From CANLBN01 sp050633525 (GTDB taxonomy: Bacteria > Pseudomonadota > Gammaproteobacteria > Pseudomonadales > Cellvibrionaceae), in NCBI GenBank assembly GCA_050633525.1, contig JBOEGR010000018.1, forward strand, positions 151,143-215,142: a DNA stretch of 64,000 nt, read 5' to 3'. The position numbers and the translations under genes are program-made. The notes beneath the pieces were generated by a model, which did not search any database, was not told where the DNA came from, and worked only from the letters and a program-made list of their open reading frames with translations. Shown here piece after piece: positions 8,762 to 17,551 of this stretch; within the stretch, counting starts at the first letter, position 1; each line of letters opens with the position of its first letter.

Positions 8762-10054
8762 CTATTTTATACCCAATTTATTCACTAGACCGCCTTCCGC
8801 TTGTGCAATACGGTAGAGAGAGTAAAGCTGGTCATAACTAGCATTTAAATAATTACTCTTAGCTTCGAGTAATTCATTCTCTGTATTCAACAGGTCCAAT
8901 AAAGAACGCTTACCAATATTGAACTGCTTACGGTAAGCCTCTCGCGTAGATACAACAGAATCAGAATAAGTAGTCAAAAAGCTGAGTTGCTTTTGGGTAT
9001 ATTCATAAGCGTTCCAAGATAAACGCATACCCTCTTCTACTTGTCGCTTGGTCGTAGAGCGAATTTGCTTTGCTTCCTCTATTAGATAAGCCGTCTGTTT
9101 CTTACGTGCATTATCAGAGCCTCCGTTATAAAGGTTGTAACGGAGACGAAGTGCAATCACCCAGTCTTCATTAGTGCCTTCAATACCATCAATATCTTCG
9201 TTCCAAGTACGGTCACCCTCTAATGATAAGGTAGGATAAAGCTGGCTCTTACTGGCTCGGTACTGTGCCTCAGCGGCTTCAATATCAGCATCAGCAGACT
9301 TTAGTTGAGGATTATTGTTAAATGCTTGCGCAATAGCTTCCTCGATGGTGTTTGGAACTGAAACACCCTCTGGTTTCTCTAAGGTAGACACATCAGGAAT
9401 ATAACCAACTACCCCATAAAAGTTACTAACGGCATCTTGTAAGTTATTTTGGCCAGCGACAAAATTACTATTTGCCAAAGAAAGCCGAGCGGCTATCTGA
9501 TCTAAATCGGAGCGACTACCCACTCCAGCATCACTTCGTAACGCCATCTGATCATAGATATTCTTATGTTCATCTAAGGAGCTTTCGAGTAACTCTAAAA
9601 GCTCAGACTGCCGCATTACTTCGATGTAAGCCTCAGCTACTCTGAGAGAGATAGTCTCTTCGGTATCCACGGTATCGAAGAGAGCGCTGTTATAACGTGC
9701 TTTTTGCCTATCCACTTCACTAGACGTCGCACTACCGTCATAAATCATTTGCCTTAGACGTAATGCGGCCTCCCTTCTTGTTAACTCAACATCTTCACCT
9801 CCAGTTGCAGGAGATTCAGTCCATTCACGTCCAATGCCTAACTCTGCATCAAGAGAGGGTAAATAGCCCCCTTTTGCCGCTCTGACTTCCTTTTCTCTCG
9901 CTAATACTTGCTGACGAGCAGCTAAAAGCTCTGGATTCGTTTTCAAAGTATGATCTACCACTTCCTGTAGCGTCAGTGCAGATGCAAAAGACCCAAGGAA
10001 AAGACACGAAGCAGATACCCCCAAAATACCTAACAACTTGAACGTTTTTTTCAT
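8762..10054 (-). CDS. TolC-family outer membrane channel of the type I secretion system
   Basis: The 430-residue protein has a signal peptide (MKKTFKLLGILG...GSFASA) and the periodic alpha-helical pattern of outer membrane efflux proteins. LTLQEVVDHTLKTNPELLAARQ opens the first repeat and IEEAIAQAFNNNPQLKSADA opens the second. The C-terminus includes GKRSLLDLLNTENELLEAKSNY. It would form the outer membrane exit duct for the adhesin, equivalent to LapE. It lies between the HlyD adaptor and the adhesin on the same strand, with 86 bp to the adhesin start. The 232-bp gap upstream holds a palindromic CRP-type site, so this gene and the adhesin may have their own promoter. Confidence 0.93.
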   Translation of the reverse strand: MKKTFKLLGILGVSASCLFLGSFASALTLQEVVDHTLKTNPELLAARQQVLAREKEVRAAKGGYLPSLDAELGIGREWTESPATGGEDVELTRREAALRLRQMIYDGSATSSEVDRQKARYNSALFDTVDTEETISLRVAEAYIEVMRQSELLELLESSLDEHKNIYDQMALRSDAGVGSRSDLDQIAARLSLANSNFVAGQNNLQDAVSNFYGVVGYIPDVSTLEKPEGVSVPNTIEEAIAQAFNNNPQLKSADADIEAAEAQYRASKSQLYPTLSLEGDRTWNEDIDGIEGTNEDWVIALRLRYNLYNGGSDNARKKQTAYLIEEAKQIRSTTKRQVEEGMRLSWNAYEYTQKQLSFLTTYSDSVVSTREAYRKQFNIGKRSLLDLLNTENELLEAKSNYLNASYDQLYSLYRIAQAEGGLVNKLGIK

Positions 10055-10080
10055 AGATTACTTCCTTAACGGCAATTTTT

Positions 10081-10096
10081 TGTGACGCACGTCACA
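10081..10096. promoter_or_regulatory. CRP/Vfr-type binding site upstream of the TolC-like gene
   Basis: The 16-mer TGTGACGCACGTCACA is a near-perfect palindrome and matches the CRP consensus TGTGA-N6-TCACA in all ten conserved positions. It ends 27 bp upstream of the ATG at 10054. That is close enough that, depending on the transcription start, a bound regulator could activate or block. No clear -35/-10 pair was settled. The rest of the gap (10097-10286) is AT-rich; it holds an 8-bp inverted repeat (GCCACTAA at 10210-10217, TTAGTGGC at 10257-10264) and no gene. Confidence 0.6.
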
Positions 10097-10286
10097 TTTT
10101 GATGGATTTTAGTAGATTATTTTTTAAACAGCAAGAATATGTATACTCAACTTTTTTATCTTTATTTCAATTATTTATTATGGAAATCATTGACTTAAGA
10201 CTAGTTTGCGCCACTAAAGGGATAACATCAAGAGACAAACGGCGACAAAAAACCGATTAGTGGCCAAGCTTATATATTTTTATCCT

Positions 10287-11648
10287 TTATCTTTCCCTTA
10301 ACGCTAATTGTTTGGTCTTTAATATGGGCTTGAGAATATAATCTAAAACCGTTTTCTTTCCTGTGAGCACGTCCACATTTACTGTCATTCCCGGAATAAT
10401 TGGCAGTGTTTCTGAATCATTTCCCAAAAAAGAAGAGTTAGTTTCTATTTGCACTAAATAAAAACTCTCACCCTCATCATCTAAAATAGTATCAGGGCTT
10501 ATATTAACCACTTGGCCATCGAGGCCACCATGAATTGAAAAGTCGTAAGCAGTAAATTTAACTACTGCTTTTTGCCCTGGGTGCATAAATGCAATATCCG
10601 CAGGCCTGATTCGAGTTTCGATCAATAAACTATCTTCAGAAGGCACAATAGCCATCATATCCATTCCCGGCTGCACAACGCCACCAAGCGTTTTTACAAA
10701 TAACTGCTTTATCGTACCCGTAACGGGCGATCTCACTAAACGGCGATCTACCTGATCAACTATCGCTTGGCTTGATTCATTTAAGCGCGATAGTTCGGCT
10801 TGGGCATCATTGTATTCTGCTTGCGCTTTACTCCGAAAAGCTGAGCTCGCTGCAGCCAGCTTTTGCTCTAGTTCAGCGAGAGAAGATTGGATTCGCGGTA
10901 TCGATAATTTTGCTGCTTGCAGTTCGCCGGCAAGATCGTTAGTTTGCCTTTTTAACCTTAGTAACTCTACTTGTGACACTGCTCCTTGTGCAACGAGAGG
11001 CTGCGTTAAATCTAATTCATCTTTTAGCAATTGATAACTGCGCTGTAGTTGCCTAGACTTTGCTCTTAACTCCGATAACTCTTGTTGCTTTTGGGTAATT
11101 TGCTGTCGAATAATATCGTTACTGGATATTAATTCTTGCTGACGAGCAAGATACAAGTCTTTCTCAGCCTTTACCTCATTCGCGGGTAAGGTCTTTAGCA
11201 ACTCTTCTTCGGGAAAAACTTGCCCTTCGGCCTCAGCTTGGAGGCGTGCAGTCTTGGCTTGCAGCTGCGATTGGTTCACTTCTGTTTCACGCAAGGAAGA
11301 TGAAAAGCGCATGTCATCTAGGCGAACTAACACTTCACCACTCTTAACAAGCTGCCCTTCCCTAACAAACACTTCTGCGACAATACCACCCTCTAAATTC
11401 TGTACTAATTGTACCGAGCGTGAAGGAATCACCCTTCCATCACCGCGCGTAAACTCATCTATATCTGCATAAGCTGCCCACACAACAATCCCAATAATAA
11501 AGGCCATAATAGCCCAGAGTAACTGCTGGCCACCTCGCGGAGATTGATGCAATACTGCGGCTGCGGCTGAAGAAGCAAAAGATAAATCTTCTTCTGGAAT
11601 GCGGTTTGATGCCTGATTGTTAGCTGTTGAGTTAAGGTTGAGCGACAC
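10287..11648 (-). CDS. HlyD-family type I secretion adaptor (LapC-like)
   Basis: This membrane-fusion protein links the ABC transporter to the TolC channel. A single N-terminal membrane segment (LLWAIMAFIIGIVVWAAYA) is followed by the biotinyl/lipoyl-like segment VQNLEGGIVAEVFVREGQLV, a long coiled-coil hairpin with many Gln/Leu heptads, and the barrel region VRSPVTGTIKQLFVKTLGGV. I favour the GTG at 11648 because AAGGGG lies 7 bases upstream. This gives 453 residues and a 17-bp overlap with the ABC gene. An in-frame ATG at 11702 would give 471 residues and a longer overlap, and an ATG at 11672 is also possible. The overlap suggests translational coupling. Confidence 0.9.
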   Translation of the reverse strand: MSLNLNSTANNQASNRIPEEDLSFASSAAAAVLHQSPRGGQQLLWAIMAFIIGIVVWAAYADIDEFTRGDGRVIPSRSVQLVQNLEGGIVAEVFVREGQLVKSGEVLVRLDDMRFSSSLRETEVNQSQLQAKTARLQAEAEGQVFPEEELLKTLPANEVKAEKDLYLARQQELISSNDIIRQQITQKQQELSELRAKSRQLQRSYQLLKDELDLTQPLVAQGAVSQVELLRLKRQTNDLAGELQAAKLSIPRIQSSLAELEQKLAAASSAFRSKAQAEYNDAQAELSRLNESSQAIVDQVDRRLVRSPVTGTIKQLFVKTLGGVVQPGMDMMAIVPSEDSLLIETRIRPADIAFMHPGQKAVVKFTAYDFSIHGGLDGQVVNISPDTILDDEGESFYLVQIETNSSFLGNDSETLPIIPGMTVNVDVLTGKKTVLDYILKPILKTKQLALRER

Positions 11649-13887
11649 GTAGCTGCCCCTTTTTAAGTGCATCCAATACGGGTTCTTTATCACCATCGGC
11701 AATGAGTTTACCGTTATCCAACACGATAACGCGATCGACTAAAGACAGTAATGATGTTTTATGCGTTACGAGAATAACTGTTTTTCCTTCAAGCGCCTTC
11801 AGTAGATTATCTTTTACCAAAGACTCGGTACTATTATCCATACCATTAGTTGGCTCATCCATTAAACACATCGAAGGCGAATTCAATAAGGCTCTTGCTA
11901 TACCGATACTCTGGCGCTGCCCACCCGACAATGCTTGTCCACGCTCACCCACTTGACGATCAAAACCGAGCGGGTGTCGATCAACAAATTCTTTTACGCC
12001 TGATAAATTAGCAACACGAATAACATCAGCATCATCAGATTGAGGAGAACCATAGACAATATTCGACTTAACTGATCCCGAAAACAAAATCACGTCCTGC
12101 GGCACGTGGCCAATGTGTCGACGCAAATCGGCTGGGTCAATTTGCTGGCTATCGATACCATCAAACAATACACCGCCCTGATTAGGCTGATACAAACCCA
12201 ACAACAGTTTTTGTATCGTCGATTTACCTGAACCAATGCGACCGATAATAGCCACTTTTTCACCCGGCTCAATTTTAAATGAAACGTTATCTAATGCGGC
12301 TTGTCTTTCATCTGGATAGTGAAAAGTCACTTTATTAAATTGAATAGCACCTTCAAAGCTAGGGCGTTTAATAAATGGTTTTTCAGGGTTACGTTCTTGG
12401 CTTTTTTCAACGATACCATCTAAGGCTGTTAGAGCTGTTTTGGTTTGGTCATAACTCACCAGCAAACTCGCCACTTGTGCAATGGGCCCCATAGCCCTAC
12501 CAGCTAACATAAAGCTTGCAATCAAGGCACCCATCGTTAGTTCTCGCTCGGCGATTAAGTAGACACCAACAATAATTAACACGACACTTGCCAACTGCTG
12601 AATCAGCCCAGAAAATAAGCCCACCGACATAGACAATATTCTTACACGCTGACTCCAATGAGCCATATGTCCAACAGATTTTTCCCATAGTCGCTGCAAA
12701 TAGCCTTCAGCTCCCAGTACTTTTACTGTTTCTAAACCCACCAAGGACTCCACTAAAGTCGCATTCTTTTGCGCTGAGGACATAAACGTTTGCTCAACTG
12801 CGTTTTTAATCGGTTTTTGTAGAAGCAAGCCGTAAATGAGAATAATCGGTAATGCAACAATAGGCACCCAGACTAAAGGCCCTCCGACATAGAAAATAAT
12901 CAATAGAAATAACACAATAAAAGGAATATCAACCAATGCTGCTATGGTCGATGAAGTGTAAAAATTTCGAACGGTATCAAACTCACGAAACTGGCTTGCA
13001 AACGAGCCTACCGATTGAGGACGCTCACTAAAACGTGAACCTAACACGCGCTCAAATAGAAAAGAGGATAAAAGGACATCTGATTTTTTACCCGCAACTT
13101 CGATAAAATAGCCTCTAAGCGCTTTTAAAATAAGATCGAAAACATAAACAATAATGACCCCTATCGCTAGCACCCAGAGCGTTTCTATCGCTTGATTTGG
13201 TACAACTCTGTCGTAGACATTCATCACAAACAAAGGCGTAGCAATAGCAAAAAGGTTAATAAAGAAAGAGGCAAGCAATACATCTCGATATATTCGCCAA
13301 GATGATTTCATCACGGACCAAAACCAATGCTCATTTTGAGGTTTTGTATTGAGATCTTGCACTTGCTCGAAACGCTCTTCCGATTTCACATAAATAGCGT
13401 AACCAGAATATTGTTTTTTCAGCTCAGACAATAAGATATTACTTTCTTTATCACTAAGTGCATCAATTACAGTAGCCGTATTTTTAAGGGTATCAACATG
13501 CTTTAAGACAAGCGCTTGATTTTCTTCAAGCAACAATACGACGGGCAACACAATTGATGAAATATCATCCAACTCTCGCTCAACCACCCGCGCTTCTAAA
13601 CCAGCTCGGCTAGCTGCACGAACAAATAACTCAGGACTTAAACGTTGATCAACTAGTGGCAGGCCCGCAACCAGCGACGTCTCCGAACAAGGAGCATCCT
13701 TCAGCCGTGTCATTATTAATAAACAAGCTAGTAACGAATCTGGTTTCTTCTGATCGCACTGTTCTGTTGTTGGCGATACCTGTGAGCCCTTGAGTGCTTG
13801 ATCTTGCAAAGACTCATCCTTGGATGATTCATCATCAGGCAACTTGTTATTCGGTAATTTAGTATTAGGCAATTCAGTACTAGGCAT
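11632..13887 (-). CDS. Type I secretion ABC transporter with C39-like domain (LapB-like)
   Basis: The 751-residue inner membrane exporter powers adhesin secretion. After a low-complexity N-terminus, residues about 50-170 form a C39-peptidase-like domain. The catalytic cysteine context is not evident, so it is probably the non-proteolytic substrate-docking form. A membrane domain with about five or six helices covers about 195-460. The ATPase domain has Walker A GRIGSGKST (about 550), signature LSGGQRQS (about 655), Walker B CLMDEP and H-loop VTHK. The first 25 residues contain three copies of a five-residue unit (PSTEL, PNTKL, PNNKL). It is the first gene of the secretion operon, and the gap 13888-14111 separates it from a divergent gene. 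Confidence 0.93.
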   Translation of the reverse strand: MPSTELPNTKLPNNKLPDDESSKDESLQDQALKGSQVSPTTEQCDQKKPDSLLACLLIMTRLKDAPCSETSLVAGLPLVDQRLSPELFVRAASRAGLEARVVERELDDISSIVLPVVLLLEENQALVLKHVDTLKNTATVIDALSDKESNILLSELKKQYSGYAIYVKSEERFEQVQDLNTKPQNEHWFWSVMKSSWRIYRDVLLASFFINLFAIATPLFVMNVYDRVVPNQAIETLWVLAIGVIIVYVFDLILKALRGYFIEVAGKKSDVLLSSFLFERVLGSRFSERPQSVGSFASQFREFDTVRNFYTSSTIAALVDIPFIVLFLLIIFYVGGPLVWVPIVALPIILIYGLLLQKPIKNAVEQTFMSSAQKNATLVESLVGLETVKVLGAEGYLQRLWEKSVGHMAHWSQRVRILSMSVGLFSGLIQQLASVVLIIVGVYLIAERELTMGALIASFMLAGRAMGPIAQVASLLVSYDQTKTALTALDGIVEKSQERNPEKPFIKRPSFEGAIQFNKVTFHYPDERQAALDNVSFKIEPGEKVAIIGRIGSGKSTIQKLLLGLYQPNQGGVLFDGIDSQQIDPADLRRHIGHVPQDVILFSGSVKSNIVYGSPQSDDADVIRVANLSGVKEFVDRHPLGFDRQVGERGQALSGGQRQSIGIARALLNSPSMCLMDEPTNGMDNSTESLVKDNLLKALEGKTVILVTHKTSLLSLVDRVIVLDNGKLIADGDKEPVLDALKKGQLRVAQP
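13838..13886 (-). repeat. 15-bp coding minisatellite at the start of the ABC exporter gene
   Basis: Three imperfect 15-bp units, in plus-strand reading GGCAACTTGTTATTC, GGTAATTTAGTATTA and GGCAATTCAGTACTA, encode the tandem N-terminal pentapeptides. The repeat keeps the reading frame. Similar in-frame short repeats occur in cobT, btuC and cbiZ. Confidence 0.7.
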
Positions 13888-14111
13888 AGAAACTCTATAA
13901 TAGAAACACTACAAATAATAAGTGGTTTTTATTGATTTCAATTCGCCAAAATAGCGATTATTCATAATAATAGTTTTAACTAACCCTGATTTTAGTCTAC
14001 TCTGTTATAAATACAATGCTTAAGCCTTTATTATGCTTTTAAAGTGTCACTATTTATTAATTTCATTTGCTATCGTTAACCACTCCTCACTTGTCGAACG
14101 AGGTCCTTATA

Positions 14112-14450
14112 ATGCCTTATATTAAACGTAATGCTGACCGCAGCATTCACTCGGTAGCACAAGAAAGGGATGAGCAACATACAGAATATTTAGCAGCAAC
14201 CGAAAATGACATTGTTCATTTCCTCTCAATTCAAAAAGAAGAGAGTCTATCAAAACATGTATTAGCTGAATCTGATAAAGAAATAGCGCGTGTTACAGAA
14301 GACTTAATCAACCTTCTTATTAGCAAAAACATTATTCTCTTTACTGAATTACCCTCGGCAGTACAGAAAAAGCTACTGAGCCGCGAAAAATTACGCTCTA
14401 GCTTGAATGATGTGATGGATAATTTCCTTGATGAAGATGAATTACTATAG
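14112..14450 (+). CDS. Small conserved hypothetical protein
   Basis: A 112-residue soluble, acidic protein starting MPYIKRNADRSIHSV. I chose the ATG at 14112, which has GAGG about ten bases upstream, over the in-frame ATG at 14067. The pattern VTEDLINLLISKNIILFTELPSAVQKKLLSR recalls short gammaproteobacterial proteins that are often labelled tryptophan synthase beta-like. I see no TrpB catalytic motif and the protein is far too short for that enzyme, so no function is assigned. It is transcribed away from the secretion operon and converges on btuF with only 10 bp between the stop codons. Confidence 0.75.
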   Translation: MPYIKRNADRSIHSVAQERDEQHTEYLAATENDIVHFLSIQKEESLSKHVLAESDKEIARVTEDLINLLISKNIILFTELPSAVQKKLLSREKLRSSLNDVMDNFLDEDELL

Positions 14451-14460
14451 GGTGTTCAAC

Positions 14461-15393
14461 TTAAGATCGACTTCTGACTAAATCTAATTGATCGCACAAC
14501 TGTTGGGCTCCTCGCAACAACCTAATCGTATGACGCTGCAATAGATCCGGATGGATAAAGAATAGATTTTTTTGTTTTACCGCATTAATAGTGGGCCACG
14601 CCAACCATTGATCTAACCAATCGGGACGTTCCTCCCCCATACCACTGGCCACAATTGCATCTGGGTTTCTATCCAACACAGACTCAATACTGATTTTAGG
14701 TGCAATCACTGCTGCATCTGCAAAAATATTACGGCCTCCGCATAAATGAATGACATCAGAGATAATACTATCTTTATTAATGGTTTGAAGTGGGCTATTC
14801 CAAACCTGATAAAGAACGCCTACTGCCGCCCTGCCCTTATAAGTTTCCTGTAACCTGCCTAAGTTGAATAGATACTCATTTGCTGCTACTTGTGCAGCAC
14901 TATCGCGCCCTGTTAAAACACCAATATCATTAATCGATTTCGCTACGTCCTTCAGTTTTTTAGGCTCATCAAGATAAACGGGTATTCCTAAGGCTTTTAG
15001 TTTTTTATATCGATTAGATGAATGACCGGATGCCCAACCAATGACAAGATCAGGGTTCAGAGCTATGATAGCTTCGATACTCGAACCCTGTATCGCGCCT
15101 ACATTCGTAATAGTTTTAGCCTCTTCAGGGTAATTAGAATAATCGACCACGCCAACTAGCAAATCTCCAGCACCTGCAGAAAACACATTTTCAACAATAT
15201 GTGGCGCCATTGCGACGATGCGTTTTGCGGGACGGGGTAATACGATTTTTTCATCCGTATAATCGATAACAGAATAAGAATAAGAATAAGTAGGACCACC
15301 ACTTTCAGCGCCCGTAAAAACTGAAAATAACATGACAACAATCGTGCTTGTAATACACAAAAAAACCATAAAAAAGCGTTTTACCTTATTCAC
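14461..15393 (-). CDS. btuF: Periplasmic cobalamin-binding protein
   Basis: The 310-residue protein has an N-terminal hydrophobic signal segment followed by a class III periplasmic binding fold. KRIVAMAPHIVENVFSAGAG, LVGVVDYSNYPEEAKTI and IEAIIALNPDLVIGWASG are the standard BtuF segments. It would deliver corrinoids from the periplasm to BtuCD. It is the last gene of the B12 operon, far from btuC and btuD at about 20.9-23.1 kb, which is a slightly unusual order. The gene ends 10 bp from a convergent gene, and no clear hairpin terminator was seen there. Confidence 0.92.
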   Translation of the reverse strand: MNKVKRFFMVFLCITSTIVVMLFSVFTGAESGGPTYSYSYSVIDYTDEKIVLPRPAKRIVAMAPHIVENVFSAGAGDLLVGVVDYSNYPEEAKTITNVGAIQGSSIEAIIALNPDLVIGWASGHSSNRYKKLKALGIPVYLDEPKKLKDVAKSINDIGVLTGRDSAAQVAANEYLFNLGRLQETYKGRAAVGVLYQVWNSPLQTINKDSIISDVIHLCGGRNIFADAAVIAPKISIESVLDRNPDAIVASGMGEERPDWLDQWLAWPTINAVKQKNLFFIHPDLLQRHTIRLLRGAQQLCDQLDLVRSRS

Positions 15394-15405
15394 TTAATAC
15401 TCACT

Positions 15406-16476
15406 TTAAATATCATCGCTATGAAATTGAGAAAAAAATGCTTGAAATAGAGGCATATCCTGCCCCGGCAAGCCAAACCTTAACCACGCATCATTATCGT
15501 TCAGCGTATCATAACGCAATAAAATATTGGCTTTAGTTGCACGTAAATAAACATCAAGCAGTACATTTTTATCGCCAAACACCGTTGTAAACAAACCCCT
15601 CGTCGCAACATCACAAGCAGGAAAGGCTGCTCTTAATTGTGATAATAAATAGTGCTGTTGTTGTTTTATCCGTTTTATTTGGGCCAATTGCCAAGTGCTA
15701 TCTGCTAAGGCTTTTGCACCGACCCACAAGGCAGGATGACTCACACTCCAAGGCATAATATCATCACGCAATTGCTCAACCAAAGAGCCACTCCCCAAAA
15801 CAAAACCTAAACGCAAGCCCGCTAAACCAAAAAATTTACCCATAGAACGCAAGACGATAATATTCGCATTGGGGGCATGCTCATTAGCGCATACGAGGTC
15901 ATTCGCATAACGAATAAAACTCGACTTAGGATACAAATCAATAAATGCTTCATCAATCACACAATACCCTGATGCTGGCAGTCCCTGGATGATCGACACA
16001 TAATCTTCGGGTTGGTATAACTCTGCGCTGGGATTATTAGGGTTTACCATAACGACATGCTTTACTTTCCCCTGCTTAACCAAGTGCTTCAACTCAGATA
16101 AATCTCGGTAAAAAACGCATGTATGGCCAGCAGCTTGCCATGCCAGCCTATGCTCTTGATAAGCAAGATAAGGTAGCGCAACTCTTGAAGTGGTTTGAGT
16201 CTCTGCTAATAAACGCGGTAATCGTCGAATTGCATCTTGAGAGCCCGCAACAGGGGTAATCGCACTGCTTGGACAGGAATAATAAACCGCGGCCGCGGCC
16301 AATAAAACAGAGTCGTCATAAGGCAACGTTTGCCAAACAGATTCAGGAATAGCGCCAATGGGGTATACCCAAGGGCTAATGCCTGTAGAAAGGTCTAAGC
16401 AATCAGAGGCGCGGATGCCAAGCTCTTTTTCTGCACGTATTAAATCGCCACCATGTACAAGTGAACTAGCTGACAT
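15406..16476 (-). CDS. cobD: L-threonine-O-3-phosphate decarboxylase (CobD/CobC type)
   Basis: This 356-residue PLP enzyme of the aminotransferase fold makes (R)-1-aminopropan-2-ol phosphate, the linker between the corrin ring and the nucleotide loop. It opens with HGGDLIRAEKELG and DLSTGISPW. MVNPNNPSAELY and the Schiff-base lysine segment LRSMGKFFGLAGLRLGF are clear. The name cobD follows Salmonella; Pseudomonas calls the same enzyme CobC. It overlaps cbiB by 11 bp and its product is the substrate of CbiB, which fits the pairing. Confidence 0.92.
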   Translation of the reverse strand: MSASSLVHGGDLIRAEKELGIRASDCLDLSTGISPWVYPIGAIPESVWQTLPYDDSVLLAAAAVYYSCPSSAITPVAGSQDAIRRLPRLLAETQTTSRVALPYLAYQEHRLAWQAAGHTCVFYRDLSELKHLVKQGKVKHVVMVNPNNPSAELYQPEDYVSIIQGLPASGYCVIDEAFIDLYPKSSFIRYANDLVCANEHAPNANIIVLRSMGKFFGLAGLRLGFVLGSGSLVEQLRDDIMPWSVSHPALWVGAKALADSTWQLAQIKRIKQQQHYLLSQLRAAFPACDVATRGLFTTVFGDKNVLLDVYLRATKANILLRYDTLNDNDAWLRFGLPGQDMPLFQAFFSQFHSDDI

Positions 16477-17533
16477 TCACATCACCTTTTGGCGATAGAG
16501 TAAATAAAGAGGTATTTAATATAATGTTATGGGTACCATTAACCGCATTATTAGCAACCCTGCTATTAAAAACTTTGCTATTAAAAACTCCGCTTGAAAA
16601 TGCAGTCAAAAAACCTACTACGAACAGCAGTAAACACCACAACATAGCTGTCCTACTAACAAGCCTTAAGCTGCGAGAAATATCATTATTTTCCGGGAGC
16701 TGACCACAGCCAAATTCTGGTTTATGTTTTATTTCACCATGGTAATGAGATGGACCACCGAGAGTTAATTCTAGGGCCCCAGCACCTGCGGTCATTACCA
16801 CACCAGCATTCGGACTCTCTAAGCGATGAGCCTGCTTAAACCAGCAGTGCAAAGAAGAGCGAGTAGCCCCTAATAAAGCATAACTCAAGGCCACTAAACG
16901 ACTAGGAACATAATTTAGAATGTCATCCATTCGCGCAGCAAAGCGACCAAAATAATTAAAACGTAGCGTTTTATACCCCCACATCGCATCTAAAGTGTTG
17001 CTCAAACGGTAAATAATAATGGCAGGTAGACCGCCGACAACATACCAAAAGACAGGAGCAAAAATCGCATCAGAACCATTCTCTAAAATAGATTCAATAG
17101 TCGCTTGCCGAACGGCAAGCTCTTGTAAATTTTGAGTATCACGGCTGACTATTTTGGCAAGTTCTTGACGCGCAGTCACTACATCACCCACTAATAAAGG
17201 GGTCAATATGGCGAGCCCATGTTGTTTTAAACTCGTTTGCGCTATCGCTAATGTTAATACAACAGTCTCCGCAAAAAAGAGAAACAGTATTGAGTCTGGT
17301 ATAGCGACTAACAAGGTGATACTGACCGTAGGTATTAACACCAGTAACAACCAAGATGATAAACCTAAGATAAATGATATGAATCGGTATTGAGGCAGCT
17401 CATAGAATCGATTGCATATTCGTTCACATCGGCTCGCAAGCGACCCAAAACCAATAAGAGGATGATAACGCTTAGGCTCACCAAAAATATAATCTAAAAC
17501 AAAAGCGAGAATAACAACAATGGCTATCATCAT
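16466..17533 (-). CDS. cbiB: Adenosylcobinamide-phosphate synthase
   Basis: A 355-residue membrane enzyme that attaches aminopropanol phosphate to adenosylcobyric acid. LDYIFGEPKRYHPLIGFG is the family opening. AFAPVFWYVVGGLPAI-like membrane segments and NTLDAMWGYKTLRFNYFGRFAARMDDI are strongly typical. The last 40 residues are a hydrophobic helix followed by an Asn-rich tail (FNSKVFNSRVANNAVNG) that looks repeat-derived and is unlikely to be conserved. In Pseudomonas nomenclature this gene is cobD. Its start lies 18 bp after the cobS stop. Confidence 0.93.
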   Translation of the reverse strand: MMIAIVVILAFVLDYIFGEPKRYHPLIGFGSLASRCERICNRFYELPQYRFISFILGLSSWLLLVLIPTVSITLLVAIPDSILFLFFAETVVLTLAIAQTSLKQHGLAILTPLLVGDVVTARQELAKIVSRDTQNLQELAVRQATIESILENGSDAIFAPVFWYVVGGLPAIIIYRLSNTLDAMWGYKTLRFNYFGRFAARMDDILNYVPSRLVALSYALLGATRSSLHCWFKQAHRLESPNAGVVMTAGAGALELTLGGPSHYHGEIKHKPEFGCGQLPENNDISRSLRLVSRTAMLWCLLLFVVGFLTAFSSGVFNSKVFNSRVANNAVNGTHNIILNTSLFTLSPKGDVNVS

Positions 17534-17551
17534 TTGAAGACTTTACACGGG

